The notes under the pieces are model-generated. The model saw nothing but the letters and a program-made list of their open reading frames with translations. It did no database searches and was not told where the DNA came from. DNA of 5,444 nt from Methanosarcinales archaeon (GTDB taxonomy: Archaea > Halobacteriota > Methanosarcinia > Methanosarcinales > Methanogasteraceae): contig JAUWHQ010000161.1 of assembly GCA_030605805.1 (NCBI GenBank), positions 1 through 5,444 of the forward strand, read 5' to 3'. Positions 4,236-5,444 of the stretch are shown here, piece after piece. Position 1 is the first letter of the stretch, and each line of letters begins with the position of its first letter. The translations under genes and the position numbers were made by a program.

Positions 4236-5444
4236 ACATCCCCCCATCCAGCCGGAGTGCAAATGTACCATCGTAACTGGTCGTGGTTCGGTAGATACTG
4301 GTCTCGTTATCGTCATCGAAGACACCATCACAATCTTCATCAAAGTAGCAGACCTCAGTCTCGTAATCCTGTGTCTCGTTGGTGTACGGATCATCGAAGA
4401 TTCTGAGTGTTCGTGTCGGCTTACTGGTTGTTGTGACATTCAGCCACAGATTATAATCGGGTTCGCAACTTGTTGGCACCGCATAGACCCATATATCCTC
4501 TGCTTCCCTGTATCCTGCGATTCGATCGAACCGGTCATAGATGGCAAACCTGAGCGTCCCGAAGACCGCGCCGTACGTATCATCAGGGATGTAGTGGATG
4601 CCTATGTCAGTGATCTCGCCCACTGCGATCGGAACATGATCGAGCTTCTGGACATTCTGTCCGCGCTCAAGGATGAGGAGTGCGGTACTCGGAACCATAC
4701 CCTTCTCATTAATCTCCCTGATCTGCGCATAATTGCCACTGGTATTCAGATAGTCAGTCACATGACGTTCGTCGATTGTGATACTCTGGGAGGCGTCTTC
4801 GTAGACATCATCCCATGTCTCGGTGTTGAATCTGAGTTCATCACCGCCCACAGTCCCGTCTGTGACAAACGTTATGAGCGTACCCTGCCTGACCTCTGCA
4901 AGATCGATCACGCCCGGGAAGTATATCTTCGTTGTCGCATCCTCCGGAGTTATATCAAGATCATCGTCATCATCGTCGAACGAATGGAGGATGTCGCAGC
5001 CCTCGTTTATCCAGTACTCGATCTCGGGTTCCTTCGAATCCCCGTAGACCACCAGAAGGTTTGCCCCATAGATTGCAAACTTTGCATAACCCTCGCCGAT
5101 GTTCCTCATAATGGCTGTGTAATTGACCATGCTGCCGTTTCCGTCTTCGATATAATCGGTCACGTTGTAACAGTACGTGCCGCTCGGATAGTCGTACGGA
5201 TCGTAGCCCTTTCTATCGGTGTACTTTTTGTCTGCCGAAATATTCGCGTTCTCTCCGAAGGTGACGTTCATCTGGGCATCCTTGCCCTCAGATCCGTCTG
5301 TCCCCCATGTCCAGTACACATACAGCCGCGCATTTCTGACGGTCGCATTGGAGGGCAGCGTCAGATTGTACCCGACCACGTACCCACACTCGTCATCGCC
5401 GCTCAATCTATTTAACTCGCCCGGGTCAGCGTAGCTGCTGTTTC
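4213..5444 (-). CDS. DUF3344 surface protein with C-terminal prealbumin-like domain (N-terminus outside window)
   Basis: This frame is open to the window edge, giving 409 residues; the TTG at 5406 is an internal Leu codon, not the start. Counting from the first full codon at 5442, residues about 13-262 form a DUF3344 domain. Its marks are ARLYVYWTW, YNVTDYI, LLVVYGDSKEPEIEYWINEG, TLITF, HVTDYL and ALLILERG, many shared with the 2427-3848 protein. An Asp-6 tract sits at 156-161. Residues about 263-365 form a further beta-rich region. The last 45 residues (DEDCDG at 368-373, then TSYDGTFALRLDGGMYDIYARY in pattern) resemble a prealbumin/carboxypeptidase regulatory-like sandwich preceded by a Ca2+-binding loop. 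Twelve sequons indicate a secreted, glycosylated protein. The signal peptide must lie beyond the window. There is no membrane anchor at the C-terminus, but the overlapping downstream gene encodes one. Function is unknown. Confidence 0.9.
   Translation of the reverse strand, partial: NSSYADPGELNRLSGDDECGYVVGYNLTLPSNATVRNARLYVYWTWGTDGSEGKDAQMNVTFGENANISADKKYTDRKGYDPYDYPSGTYCYNVTDYIEDGNGSMVNYTAIMRNIGEGYAKFAIYGANLLVVYGDSKEPEIEYWINEGCDILHSFDDDDDDLDITPEDATTKIYFPGVIDLAEVRQGTLITFVTDGTVGGDELRFNTETWDDVYEDASQSITIDERHVTDYLNTSGNYAQIREINEKGMVPSTALLILERGQNVQKLDHVPIAVGEITDIGIHYIPDDTYGAVFGTLRFAIYDRFDRIAGYREAEDIWVYAVPTSCEPDYNLWLNVTTTSKPTRTLRIFDDPYTNETQDYETEVCYFDEDCDGVFDDDNETSIYRTTTSYDGTFALRLDGGMYDIYARY
4240..4245 (-). 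promoter_or_regulatory. G6 run: possible ribosome-binding site and slip site at the gene overlap
   Basis: Six G on the minus strand are read as GGG GGG (Gly-Gly) in the upstream gene and lie 4 nt before the ATG of the small gene. A G-rich site could bind the 16S 3' end weakly. The same homopolymer is also where a sequencing indel or ribosomal slippage would most easily switch frames. Confidence 0.4.

Noticed and set aside
4236..4439. Upstream extension of the small membrane-protein frame to 152 codons
   Set aside because: This part overlaps the DUF3344 gene and is Arg/Met/Thr/Ser-rich without domain features, unlike the helix-containing part after 4235. The start near the G6 run is more plausible.
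5404..5406. TTG at 5406 as start of the right-hand DUF3344 gene
   Set aside because: The frame stays open to the window edge with sequence consistent with the family, there is no ribosome-binding site, and a start here would remove the signal peptide.
4594..5415. Plus-strand open frame of 273 codons
   Set aside because: It is antisense to the clear DUF3344 domain; its composition mirrors Asp-rich codons and no protein family is recognisable.

Overview
The window looks like a chromosomal stretch of a euryarchaeon of the methanogen/ANME type (Methanomicrobia or Halobacteriota sense), though I cannot name the organism. The signs are an archaeal-type HtpX protease, AT-rich box A promoter elements (TTATATA-like) about 25 nt ahead of plausible transcription starts, and acidic, sequon-rich secreted proteins of the DUF3344 family. 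One of these carries CARDB and dockerin parts, a combination common in methanogen and ANME-like genomes. All recognised genes lie on the minus strand, so they read from right to left.

Layout in transcription order (right to left): (1) 5444-4213, a DUF3344 surface protein whose N-terminus lies outside the window. (2) 4235-3981, a small membrane protein gene of 84 codons that overlaps the end of gene 1 by 23 bp and is probably translationally coupled to it. (3) A leader of about 130 bp with a box A, two hairpins, a 9-bp direct repeat and a strong Shine-Dalgarno. (4) 3848-2427, a secreted CARDB + DUF3344 + dockerin protein, a paralogue of gene 1, closed by a stem-loop/T7 terminator that overlaps its stop codon. 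(5) 2292-544, an intact IS701-family insertion sequence of 1749 bp, with 17-bp terminal inverted repeats (16/17 matching), a 4-bp ATAG target duplication and a transposase with complete DDE residues. (6) 394-1, the N-terminal 131 residues of HtpX, with the zinc-binding part outside the window.

The surface genes (1, 2 and 4) appear to form a small cluster for envelope-displayed, probably N-glycosylated and Ca2+-binding proteins. Their function is unknown. Dockerin on one protein suggests assembly through a cohesin partner that is not in this window. The IS landed in the intergenic region between this cluster and htpX, about 30 bp upstream of the likely htpX box A. It may have displaced an older, stronger-looking box A.

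The most interesting points are the overlapping small membrane-protein gene, a canonical four-run G-quadruplex motif just inside one IS end, the IS placement at the htpX promoter, and the double-hairpin leader of the dockerin gene. I see no CRISPR array, tRNA or rRNA.
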